Shown: piece after piece, positions 19,319 to 29,400 of the stretch
How the letters are laid out: each line of letters begins with the position of its first letter
How positions within the stretch are numbered: position 1 is the first letter of the stretch
Assembly (NCBI RefSeq): GCF_030269925.1
Contig: NC_085133.1
Coordinates: 9,692,001 to 9,756,000 of the forward strand
DNA: 64,000 nucleotides
Source of the DNA: Bombyx mori
Taxonomy: Eukaryota; Arthropoda; Insecta; Lepidoptera; Bombycidae
Reading direction: 5' to 3'
The notes under the pieces: generated by a model
Databases searched by the model: none
The model's input: the letters and a program-made list of their open reading frames with translations, nothing else
What the model was told of the DNA's origin: nothing
Translations under genes and position numbers: made by a program

Positions 19319-21826
19319 ATGTGCTTTGGCAAACAGTCGATTACCCCATTCGCGAAGCAAGTGAGTTTTAAAATCTATTTTAATGTGTGTTTAAAAAGCT
19401 ATTTAACTGAGTCATGATAGTTAATTATTAAGCACAAGCAAAATAAAGATATAAAGATAGCATAACCAACTTTGTTTTTGGGCTTTTACAAGCTTTCGGG
19501 ATTCAGGAGTTTATCGGATTTCGTTTATCCAATGTTAGCTACCGCCACTCTTCCATGCTATTTGAATGAATCTATCAATTATTGCAATAAGAAAAAAAGT
19601 TTGTCAAAATTTATGTCCCATCCATCCAAAGCAATACGAAAAGTGATGTAGGCATGTTTAATCTGTCATGTCGCTTACCAGACTTGGTTAATGAAAATTT
19701 TTCTTCAAATTCCTAGTGCTTCGCGGTGTCGAGTGTGACCTTCAACATGATATCATACGGTATGGTCATCGGATTTAACGTATCACTGTTCTCGGAATTG
19801 AGGAAGAGTCAAGAGATACCCCTGGACAGGGATTCAGAATCATGGTTGGGTATGTTATGTTTAATTTTTTTAATATCGTAGAGTTGAGTAAACAGTACGT
19901 TAATTAATCTTCCGTTTTGGCATGTAATGATTGTGGGTGACCCGGAAGCCGGCGTTACCGAGAAGGACGCGTGAGCACGCAGTCGCAGTCGCAGCAGTCG
20001 GGCATCTTCTTCTTTTTCTCCTCTAGGTGGGGTCGGCACAGCTAATTTTTCTCCTTTTGCCTTGCACTACCACTTCCATACATCTCCTAGTCTACAGAGC
20101 TACCGTTCAAGGCAGAGGATGGTTTAGACTGCTTTATTCATAAACATGATGTGCTTATATACTATCTTAAAAACAAGGGATGTTTATCTTATTCTATTTC
20201 TGGGTATGGAATACAAGGAGCATTATATTTGTTATCTAATCCTTAATTACTAAAGTTAAACAATGGAGTTGTTATTAACGTTATCGGGTTACAAAGCGGC
20301 TATTGTGTAATAGGCTGATTATGGCTACATAACTCGCGTCTATTAGAAAATGCTAACGTGAACAGATTTCTTCACAATTCAAGAATAAAAGAAGAACGAG
20401 CCTTCAGAAATGGAAATTACGATTTACGATTTACATTACGCTTCTTGCCAACTCTTTCGACTAATATAAATTAAGACAGAATAAAAAGGTTTCCAAATAA
20501 AAAGTCTTACCATCAATTTTCTCTGTTCTAGCGTCACTCATTGGAATAACAACATTTATTGGAGCGCTATTCACACCAATTATAATAGACAGCATCGGCC
20601 GAAGACCAGCAGTGATTACCAGCTCAGTCCTCATGGTCAGCGGATGGATCACATTTAGCTTAGCCTCATCACTCCCTGTGTTATTGGTTGCTAAATTTTT
20701 ACAAGGAATGTCCGTTGGTCTCGGATCCACAATGGGAGGACTTTTGATTGCAGAATATAGTAGTCCGAAATACAGAGGATCTTTTATGGCAACAATTCTT
20801 ACTTCTCTACTATTAGGGAGTCTAATATCTCATTTATTTGGATTATTTTACAATTGGCATCAAATTTCGACAATACTAGGATTTTTCTCTTTGCCCGGAT
20901 TAATTATTTCTTTATTCTCTCCCGAGTCCCCAGTTTTTTTGGCAACCAAAGGACGTTACGAACAATGCAGAAAAGTTTTTCGCTGGCTGAGAGGTCCAAA
21001 CGAAGATGATGAACTCGAGAAAATGATTAAAACGGATTTGATCGTTAAAGAATCTAAAAAGAGCCGTCCTAAAAAGACTATGTCTAAAATAATACAGAAA
21101 AAATTAACGTACGTCATCTTAACATTCAAAAAGCGAGAATTTTATATTCCAGTATTTATTGTGATGCATCTCAGTGCTATACATCAGTTCTGCGGTGCTC
21201 TCGTCTACGATACATATGCTTTTGACATCCACAAGGCTTTATATGGTACCGATATCTACATGTTTAAAGTGATTGCATCTCTGGACATTCAAAGAATTTT
21301 ATCAACAGTTCTAACGGTTTATCTAACCAGTAGAGTACGGAGGCGTCCATTATTATTCACATTAGTTGGGTTGAATATATTGGCGTATATCTGTGCGGCT
21401 GGATACATATACGCCAGGCGTCATAGTTTACTTCCCTTTGATCACATGGCTATAGGAGTATTTTTACATCATTTCCATTATTTCACCAACGGAGCTGGTT
21501 CTATGCCCTTGACGACTATAATCAGTAACGAGCTATTCCCAACAGCAGACAAAGGATTCTGTGGATTGGTTTGTAGTTTGATTTTCTCGATTTTCATGTT
21601 TGCAAACATCAAAAGTGCACCGTATTTATTCTCCCTCATAGATGTAGAAGGAACATTATGTGCCTATGCACTGCTACTGTTTTACTGTCAAGTTATGTTA
21701 TATTACATGTTACCGGAAACTAAAGATAAAACTCTTCAAGAAATCGAAGATAAATTCAGAGGATTCTCTTTGGTTGATCGTGCGGAAGTTTTAAAAACAA
21801 AGGATGATGAGGATGTTTCGAATTGA
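19319..21826 (+). CDS. Gene B: Tret1-like MFS sugar transporter (3 exons, 489 aa)
   Basis: Exons 19319-19360, 19717-19849 and 20532-21826 sum to 1470 bp, identical in lengths and phases to gene A, its segmental duplicate. First exon M-C-F-G-K-Q-S-I-T-P-F-A-K-Q. Exon 2 gives TM1 (S-Y-G-M-V-I-G-F-N-V-S-L-F). Exon 3 has G-R-R-P after TM2, E-Y-S-S-P-K-Y-R-G, S-P-E-S-P-V-F-L, R-V-R-R-R-P-L and P-E-T-K-D-K-T-L-Q-E-I. Open throughout with consensus splice sites (GTGAGT, GTATGT, CTAG acceptors). Differences from A are scattered substitutions, e.g. H-Q-F-C for H-E-F-C and F-M-F-A-N-I for F-V-F-A-N-V. Predicted 12-TM plasma-membrane facilitator of trehalose or hexose; substrate untested. Confidence 0.9.
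20096..20520. other. Gene B intron 2 unique part
   Basis: A+T-rich, without an open frame. About 20097-20335 has no counterpart in gene A's intron 2, so it is either an unidentified insertion or DNA deleted from A. Confidence 0.4.
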
Positions 21827-22195
21827 TGCATAAACAAAATTGGACAAACAAACAAAAAAAATTCGATTACTCTTAAAAGTTAGTTTTTTCCCCTACCTAT
21901 TTGCTGGTAGCCTAAGAGGCAATACCAGCTACGCCCGGATGGGTAGGTGAGCTCACGGACACAACCTGAGAGAATCTGCTAACACTAGCCCTAGTACGAA
22001 CAGTGCTTCGCAGAATTTACCACCGGATCGGAATCGCGACCCACTAAGATCCGGCGAGAAACTTAGTGGGCTGAGAGATAAGAGCTATTTACGGATATGA
22101 TAGCATTAATAAGTTAAAATAACATTTATCTACTTAGGCTAAATCGGGAAACGGGTTTACATATATATAAATATAAACTATGTGGCAGTAGTATA
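21827..22195. other. 3' flank of gene B with a minus-strand LINE-tail repeat
   Basis: About 21890-22085 is the counterpart of 5928-6120. No gene. Confidence 0.65.
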
Positions 22196-23502
22196 CCTAG
22201 TCAGGTCATAAATTCTGTCACATGTTTAATGTAAAATAATTGAAACAAGTTTATTCATTATGTAACCATTCATATACCAAAATGAACTTAACAAAACATA
22301 GATTCTTATGACACTAAAGTTTATTCAAAATGACCTCCGTGATTTTGAATACAGGCCTTCAATCTGCGCGGCCAGTCGTCTATCGCAGCACGAACGAGGT
22401 CCATGTCAATATCGGCGGCTACCTTAATCAAGATTGTCTTGAGTGACTCCAAATTGGGATGAGACTTTGAGCACGCCTTTTCCTCCAAGTGTTGCCATAT
22501 CTTGTAATCTAACGGATTCAAATCTGGACTGGAGGAGGGCCAGTCTTCGTGCCGGATGAAGTCGATTTCACGCGCCGCCAGCCAGTCTTGTGTGCTCTTC
22601 GCTCTATGAGCTGGCGCCGAATCTTGTTGGAATACCCAGTGCCTGTTATTGAACATGGTATGAGAAACAGGTTCCACAAGGTTCGTCAGGACTGTATTTT
22701 GATACACAACTGCATTCGTTTTTACACCTTTCTCACAAAAATGTACCTCTGTTAAGCCCCAATAAGAAACTCCCAACCATACCATGAGCGAGGATGGAAA
22801 ATGACCTCGTTGGACACGCGGAATACGGTTGCTCGCTTCTTCACTACTGTGTGCGTACACCTTATCATTTTGTTTGTTGTAGCTCTCTTCTACGGTAAAA
22901 TTTTTTTCATCCGAAAAAAGAATTTCCCGATATTTTTTTCCCGCGTACCGCTTCAACAAAGCGCGGCATCTCTTCAGTCTCAGGTCCATTAGACGAGCAT
23001 TCAAACGATGTCCTGTTTTTCTTCGATATGCCCGAAGCCCTAAGTCAGCATTTAACACCCTTTTCACCGTGGTTCTGCTTAACCCCATCTGAAGGGCCAA
23101 CAGTTTTTGCTTACGTTTGGGATTTCTTTGAATTCGCGCCTTCACAGCTTTTATCACTGCTGGAGTCCTAACAGACCGAGGGCGACCACTTCTTGACCTG
23201 TCATCTACACTAGAGTCTTCATTGTATCGTTTGATGGTACGATAAACGAATCTTTTGGTTATATTCAAATTTTTCAGTATGTTAAAATTTTGAATTGGCG
23301 CGTAACCGCAACGATGCAACGCAATAACTGCAACACGGTCTTCTTTAATCGTCCACTCCATATTTAAAAATGAGTAAAATTCTAAAAGTATACATTTTTA
23401 TTTTCATGAACAATTCGAAATTCGAATTCAATAAACTTTTTTGTGGCCAGCATTCTAAAAGAAAAGTTTTTACTGTGTGACAATACTTATGACCTGACTA
23501 GG
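22196..23502 (-). mobile_element. maT/mariner (DD37D) element with intact transposase, family 1
   Basis: 1307 bp. Ends CCTAGTCAGGTCATAA...TTATGACCTGACTAGG match at about 25 of the first 28 bases and are flanked by TA (22194-22195 and 23503-23504). The partner segment near 6240 has the uninterrupted TA site, so the insertion postdates the duplication. Confidence 0.95.
22321..23361 (-). CDS. DD37D mariner transposase (346 aa), intact
   Basis: A single uninterrupted minus-strand frame starting at an ATG 141 bp inside the right end. The N-terminal part has helix-turn-helix features and a G-R-P-R-S minor-groove motif (about 59-63). The catalytic Asp residues are visible at about 151 (F-S-D-E-K), 247 (F-Q-Q-D-S-A-P-A-H) and 285 (S-P-D-L-N-P-L-D-Y); the last two are 37 residues apart, the DD37D signature of the maT/Bmmar1-like lineage. 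Length is normal for mariner transposases (340-350 aa). It cuts and pastes the element at TA. With matching ends and an open frame this copy could be autonomous. The name of the exact family was not checked. Confidence 0.95.
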   Translation of the reverse strand: MEWTIKEDRVAVIALHRCGYAPIQNFNILKNLNITKRFVYRTIKRYNEDSSVDDRSRSGRPRSVRTPAVIKAVKARIQRNPKRKQKLLALQMGLSRTTVKRVLNADLGLRAYRRKTGHRLNARLMDLRLKRCRALLKRYAGKKYREILFSDEKNFTVEESYNKQNDKVYAHSSEEASNRIPRVQRGHFPSSLMVWLGVSYWGLTEVHFCEKGVKTNAVVYQNTVLTNLVEPVSHTMFNNRHWVFQQDSAPAHRAKSTQDWLAAREIDFIRHEDWPSSSPDLNPLDYKIWQHLEEKACSKSHPNLESLKTILIKVAADIDMDLVRAAIDDWPRRLKACIQNHGGHFE

Positions 23503-23503
23503 T

Positions 23504-23977
23504 ATATCTCCTGAGGCGATTTTTGAATTTTTAGTATCCACCATCAATGCAAAATTTGTACGACAAAGTCAGGATATTCGGTCTCCTAGATCAGACTTTT
23601 CTCGAACAACACACCCGTGTGCTTGATATTGACAAGATATTTAAGAAAGGTATATAATTAGAAATCGTAAAACAACTCCCACTATGAAGGAGTAACATCA
23701 CGTATTAGCCCTGGTTATTTATAAATTAGCTTAGGTAATGACTGGTGAGCCCTCTTGGGTAAATAACTCTTCATACTCAGCACGACTGGTATCGTGGGTT
23801 CACCGGGATCATCACATCACGGTTTTGGTTTTGCGTGCACAGAAATTAATATGAGATAAGACATTTAAAATGGACCTTATTAATTTTTTAAATCGGCTGC
23901 GTCATATTTTAATTGCCTTCCATGTTTGGAATCGGTCCACCATTTTGCTGGCCTGAAGAGACCTCCAACGAACGCCT
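23504..23977. other. Duplicated intergenic flank
   Basis: Aligns with 6250-6733. No gene. Confidence 0.7.
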
Positions 23978-24400
23978 GTGGAAGCTCAAGATTCCGATGC
24001 GCCTCATTACTATATGCGCGGGGAGGAGTTACAAGTTCTTTGTACATATTGCCAGAAAGAGAGGTGACAATGTGGAGAAGCTACTGGTAACGGGCAAGGT
24101 ATGCGGAAGAAGGCCCAGAAGCAGAAGTCCAATGCGCTGGTCAGACTAGATGAGGTCCACCCTCAAAAGTTCAGTCCACGCTGCTGCTATCCACAGCCGA
24201 GGATAGGCAGGAATGGCGCCGGTTAATCCAGGAGAAAGTTGTTAGAAGAGGCCACGACCCTCAGCATTGAGGATTATCGCGGCAAAGAGGAGGCCACACT
24301 CTCATATAAAAGAAAGCTCAAACGCTTTCTGTAACAAGCCCTAGAGTGGACCCCCCACAGAGCAAATGGAAAGTAGGTGGTCCAATTCAGACGACAGAGA
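23978..24400 (+). mobile_element. RTE-type LINE C-terminal fragment
   Basis: 23913-24149 ends with F-F-V-H-I-A-R-K-R-G-D-N-V-E-K-L-L-V-T-G-K and R-R-P-R-S-R-S-P-M-R-W-S-D, the RTE tail motif; stops follow immediately. It begins exactly where the segmental duplication ends. Confidence 0.75.
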
Positions 24401-24561
24401 TGATGATAATCGGGCTAACCTGGCCCGAAGTAAAATGCGTGACCCAAGAACGATCACAATAGCGTAGTACTATTATAGCCCTCGCCTGGAGGACGTTTAA
24501 GCAACAAAAAACCATTTATTTTTGACTTGACCCACTGTTTACAGCTTGAAAAGAACATGGA

Positions 24562-24601
24562 ACTTACTATATGGCTTACTATATGGCTTACTATATGGCT
24601 A
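24562..24601. repeat. 12-bp tandem repeat (CTTACTATATGG)n
   Basis: Three consecutive 12-bp units and a partial fourth. Confidence 0.85.
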
Positions 24602-24639
24602 TTTACTTACGGTAATGGCTTCTGTAACGTATACAATAA

Positions 24640-24895
24640 TAAATAACTGTACCCATCCGCTTCGCTGGGCATTTAAAATTAACATTATTATTTCTCACCC
24701 CCACAAAGATTCTCATCGTTAACGCCCCCGCAACTGGTGTAGGGAGTCCAGCACTCATATAAATATTAGCCTATCCATTAATTACATGTATTTTCTACAT
24801 GTATACCAAGTTTCAAGTCAATCGGATGCACGGTTCAATAGTTATAACCGAACATACATAACCACTGTAGATTTATATATTAGTATAGAAGAATA
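24640..24895 (-). mobile_element. Helitron-like or non-autonomous fragment
   Basis: The right end reads, on the minus strand, TCTATTCTTCTATACTAATATATAAA, a common lepidopteran Helitron-type 5' end; the left end has CATCCGCTTCGCTGGGC, a hairpin typical of the 3' end. Termini are not exact. Confidence 0.5.
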
Positions 24896-25790
24896 GATAT
24901 CGACTATAATGGCTTCTGTAACTTATAGAATAATTTAGTTTTAGAATTACATGTTTAATGAAAAACCAAATAGAGCTATTTCACTTTGACCCCAATCCTT
25001 TCTCAAGACCATCAGGTGGGCCGTACGCTCATCTGCCTAAAAAGGCAATAAAAAAAATTAAAAAAAAATAACCGCCTACACGTCGTCTTCATGGGTCTCT
25101 CTGCCGATCCTTAGACTGGCCTAGGAAGGAGACCAGAATTAGGACGAGACCCCTTTCTCGGTCCTCAGCTTGATGCGGAGAGAGAAAAGCTTTTTCACGC
25201 TGTCTTGCCGGTTTCTACAAGATGCACTTACAGTAGTCGACTACCGCCCAAGGAATGATTACTATATATCCTTATTAGAAATCTATATATAGGTATATAC
25301 TTTTTATTTTTATATTATGGCGGTAGTCATCATACAACACGAGATATTTGACAAATGCATGAATCTCGCTTATGACATTTTCAATAAGCTTGCATATACA
25401 CGAGTTCCGAACAACAACATTCGGTCGCTGGAAGATCCTCCCTTTGTCTTATACCTACAAATATATGAATTATAAATTTACTTTGAGAATTTAACAACGT
25501 GTTATTTTTCCCTTGGCTGCGTTTAGTTACTATCGCGGTGAATTTTAAATTTGAACATCCGTGCCTACCTTGTTTATTCAGTGAATTTGTTTCAAGGCTT
25601 TTCCACTGAACAGACGTGCGCGGTTCCCTGGTTTTGCCTGTGTGCTTTTACAAAGTGACTTTATTAGTCCCTCGTCATCTCTGTACAATGAACTTCCATC
25701 ATCGAAGCGGTCACTAATTTAACATTCACCATAATTTAAATGTAATCTCAATAATAACAATAAAGTAATAATAAATTTAAGCTACTTTTC
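24896..25790. other. A+T-rich spacer with repeat scraps
   Basis: About 25008-25070 is a plus-strand fragment of the GGTAGGCAGCGG-family tail (ATCAGGTGGGCCGTACGCTC...GCAATAAAAA). No gene recognised in the rest. Confidence 0.5.
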
Positions 25791-25799
25791 TCAGAACCG

Positions 25800-26110
25800 A
25801 ATCGCAGAAAACGTGCCAGATAATAAATAATACAACCAAACGACTTTCGCATAAAAAAGTCCCCGGTCACCGTCCTCGTCGAACCCGTCTCTTGCGACTA
25901 AGGGCTCGACAAGCGAATTAACCCATAGACACAGCCCACTGAGTGTCTCGTCGGATCTTCTCAGTGGGTCGCGTTTCCGATCCGGCGGTAGACTCTGCGA
26001 AGCACGACTCTTGCTAGGGCCAGTGTTAGCAACACTCCGGTTTGAGCCACGTGAGCTCACCTATACGTTAGGGTGAAGCTGAAATAGCCTCTCAAGGCTA
26101 TCAGCATAGG
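25800..26110 (+). mobile_element. Jockey-related LINE tail / non-autonomous repeat
   Basis: Plus-strand copy of the repeat found in minus orientation at 5928-6120. It has a perfect 9-bp stem CCCACTGAG (25935-25943) and CTCAGTGGG (25960-25968) with a 16-nt loop, TGCGAAGCACGACTCTTGC, GTGAGCTCACC and an A-rich end. Confidence 0.75.
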
Positions 26111-26274
26111 AAAAAAAAAAGCATTAAAAACCTAGAACCATTTTCAGACAACTAAGCTCTGCTAGATAGACATAAATATATCAAGAGTCTGCCAACAATC
26201 ATTCATTTAGAACAAAAGCGATTTAATAAACAAACAATTTGTACTTTTCTTCAATAAACAAAAGGTTTTAACTC

Positions 26275-26296
26275 GCATAATTTACACAACTGTAAT
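26275..26296 (+). promoter_or_regulatory. Gene C upstream conserved block (CATAATTTACACAACTG)
   Basis: GCATAATTTACACAACTGTAA at about 26276-26296, ending about 136 bp before the gene C ATG, matches gene B's block and spacing. A TCATTC initiator-like site is at 26415-26420. Confidence 0.5.
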
Positions 26297-26431
26297 TCAA
26301 ATGCAAATGTGGCGATAAATGGAAGATTTATTGATGTATGGTATATTAAATTAAAATGTAAATTTACACGCTTTGACAATTTTTTTACACAAACAGAATC
26401 TGTTTTAAAACTTATCATTCGTTCGGTGACT

Positions 26432-29400
26432 ATGTGCTCAGTAACTCCGTTCACAAAACAAGTGAGTTCGAACTTTATTTTGCATTATATTTAAGAAAGA
26501 AAGAAAGAAATCATTTATTCGCCAAGCATAGTGAAAATGAGTTATTACATAAATTAAAAGCAGCGTGTATGCTTTGTCATTATTTGACATGCGAGTTTTA
26601 GTGCAGTGCATAGTTACAATATTATATAATTTACCATTCATTCATCCATAATTCAACTAATAATAAAAAATCCATTTATTTTCAATGTCATCCCTAAGAA
26701 AATCATTTATGTGGTAATAATTTTCACTAATAAGATTACCTTTTAGGTTTTTTTTTAAATTAAAATCATCTAAGTCTCTTAATTTCTTCGGTAGTTTATT
26801 AAATATCCTAACGCTCATACCTAGTATACTATTATTCTTTAATGTAGTTTTGGTTTTTGGAAAACATAGCTTATCGTCGCGTCGATTTCTGTTTGCCACA
26901 TTAGACATCTTAGTGAATCTATTGGGACAAGTTTTAACAAAAGATGCAACTTCGTATATATATAGACAAGGAAGGGTAAAAAGTTTATGCTTTGCAAAAT
27001 ATGGCTTGCAGCTGTCGGCTATTGCCAATCCAAACATAGACCTTAAACACCTTTTTTGTGCCTTAAAAACTTGATCTTTTTGCGTTGAGTTTCCCCAGAA
27101 AATTATTCCATATCTTAGACAGGATTCAACTACACCACATTCCGATAGAGGCACCCGTCACGTGCGGACGTGCTCATCGTCCACTCGATCGCCCGGTCTT
27201 TGTTCGCCCGGCTTTTGTTAGCCCGGCCATTGTTCGCGCGGCCTGTGTTTGTGGTACATCTGCCGACTAAGTGCTCTTTCTGGAAGTTTTTATTTGTTTT
27301 GTTTCCTTTTGTTGTTTCTGTGTTCGTGGTACATCTGCCGACAAAGTGGTTTCCTGCAAGTATTTATTTGTTTTGTTTCTTTTCGTAATTTCTGTTTTGT
27401 TGTGCTTTTTCTTTGTCCTGTAGTAATCGCGCCGCATTGCCACCTGTGTTCAATAGAACCGCTCAGGTCCGAGAAGTTGGGGCCTCGCCGCAAGGCGAGT
27501 GTTTTCAAGACCCGGGGCCGCCCCACCTGGGTACTCAGCGATCATGGACGCTGTATTCGCGGAATTCCTCCGACTTCGCCACCCACAGCTCGCCTCGGAG
27601 TTTTTGGCCTTCAAGGCCAATCACACTGCGAGCCCTCTCGAGGACTCCGCCGCGCTCGCTGCTCCTGCGTCGCCTGTACCTGCGTGCAGAGCTTCTGCAT
27701 TGAGCACCGCAGCCTCTGTCGTGCCTGCCGCTCCCGTGTCGCCTATACTGGCGAGAAAAGCTGCTGCGTCGTCCGCCGTGACCATCGTTTCAGCTGAGCG
27801 ATCATCCGCGGCCTCCGTCGCGCCCTCTAAAACACCTACACTTGCTCGTAGGTCGCCTGCACCCGCCTCCTCGTGCTCCGACTCTGACTCGGACATGGAG
27901 GTCGACCTCGCCCCCGCCTCATCGACGGATGGATTCACCCTGGTACAGAAGGGTAAGAAGCGTGCCGCGGAGTCTCGAGCTCCCGCGGCCGCTAAAATTA
28001 GCAAAGCCGTGAACGCGTCGCGCCCCCGCCCTCAGACTCCCGTTGCGCCCCCAGCCCGTGCCACTCCGTCGCCGCGTCCGGTGGCACAAAATAAAACCCA
28101 GACCCCTCCCCCGGTTATCCTTCAGGAGAAGGCAGCTTGGGATCGAGTTTGCCTGGCCCTTAAGGCCAAAAATATAAATTTCACGAATGCCCGTAACCTC
28201 GCGAACGGCATTCAAATTAAGGTTCAAACACCCGACGACCATAGGGCCCTCTCTTCTTACCTCCGTAAGGAGCGTATAAGTTTCCATACGTATACGCTCC
28301 AGGAGGAGCGCGAACTCCGCGTTGTAATACGCGGAATCCCTAAAGAGTTAGATGTAGAGCTCGTAAAAGCCGACCTGTTAGAACAAGGCCTACCAGTGAA
28401 TTCTGTGCACCGTATGCACACCGGTCGCGGTAGGGAGCCATATAATATGGTTCTAGTCGCTCTCCAGCCTACCCCCGAGGGTAAGAAAATCTTTAACACA
28501 CAGACCGTCTGTAGGCTCTCTGGTATCGCTGTCGAAGCCCCCCATAAAAAAGGCACTCCTAGCCAGTGCCATAACTGTCAATTGTACGGGCACTCTTCCC
28601 GTAACTGTCACGCGCGGCCCCGATGTGTTAAGTGTTTGGGCGATCACGCCACGGCCCTCTGCGCTCGCGACCAAAAAACCGCGACGGAACCGCCTAGCTG
28701 CGTCCTGTGTCGAACACAGGGTCACCCCGCGAATTACCGTGGTTGCCCCCGAGCCCCTAAAATAAATCGCCGCGTCGCCCGCCAAAACCGCCTCCGAGCT
28801 TCCGGCCCAGACATCAAAGCCTCGGCACCCTCTGCGTCGCAGGCTAAGCCAGCGTTCGTTCCGGCGGCGGTGCCCAGTGTCTCGGCCTGGGCAAAACCGC
28901 TGCCGTACACGAACACGGCTACAACTCCCTCCTCCGCGATTCGTCCCGCCCCCGCGACTCGTCCCTCTCCCGCGACTTGCCCTCCGACCGCGTCCGACAA
29001 TCTCGCTTTAGCGATCGACTTCTTTCAGTCGATCAACTTTGAGCGCGTTAACGCTTTGGGCGACGCCATTCGCGCTGCCTCCACTGCACAACACTTTATC
29101 GCCGTTGTGCAGGAATACGCCGACGTATACGCGTCATTAAATACGTACGTCCTCCCCTCACTCCGCCGGTAATCAATGGCGTATATAAGTAGAATAAAGC
29201 CCCTATCCGTAACGATAGGATTTTTTAACGCTTACGGTCTCGCAAATCAACGTGATCAGGTTTCTGACTTTTTGCGTGACCACCAAATTGATATCTTTTT
29301 AGTGCAGGAGACCCTACTTAAGCCCGCGCGCCGTGACCCTAAAATCGCGAACTATAACATGGTCAGGAACGACAGGCTCTCTGCCCGTGGTGGTGGTACC

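Larger units (their letters stand above)
16335..23977. repeat. Segmental duplication, copy 2 (partner 1-6733)
   Basis: Carries E2's intron and RTE fusion, then gene B and its flank. Copy-specific insertions are the Helitron 16512-16791 and mariners 17590-18872 and 22196-23502; each has its empty site in copy 1. Confidence 0.9.

Noticed and set aside
24562..24601. Possible CRISPR-like array
   Set aside because: Only three 12-bp head-to-tail units with no spacers, in a eukaryotic genome.
26657..27154. 165-aa minus-strand protein as a host gene
   Set aside because: It is the RT C-terminus of an old LINE with a (CTTT)n tail, cut by the Jockey insertion.
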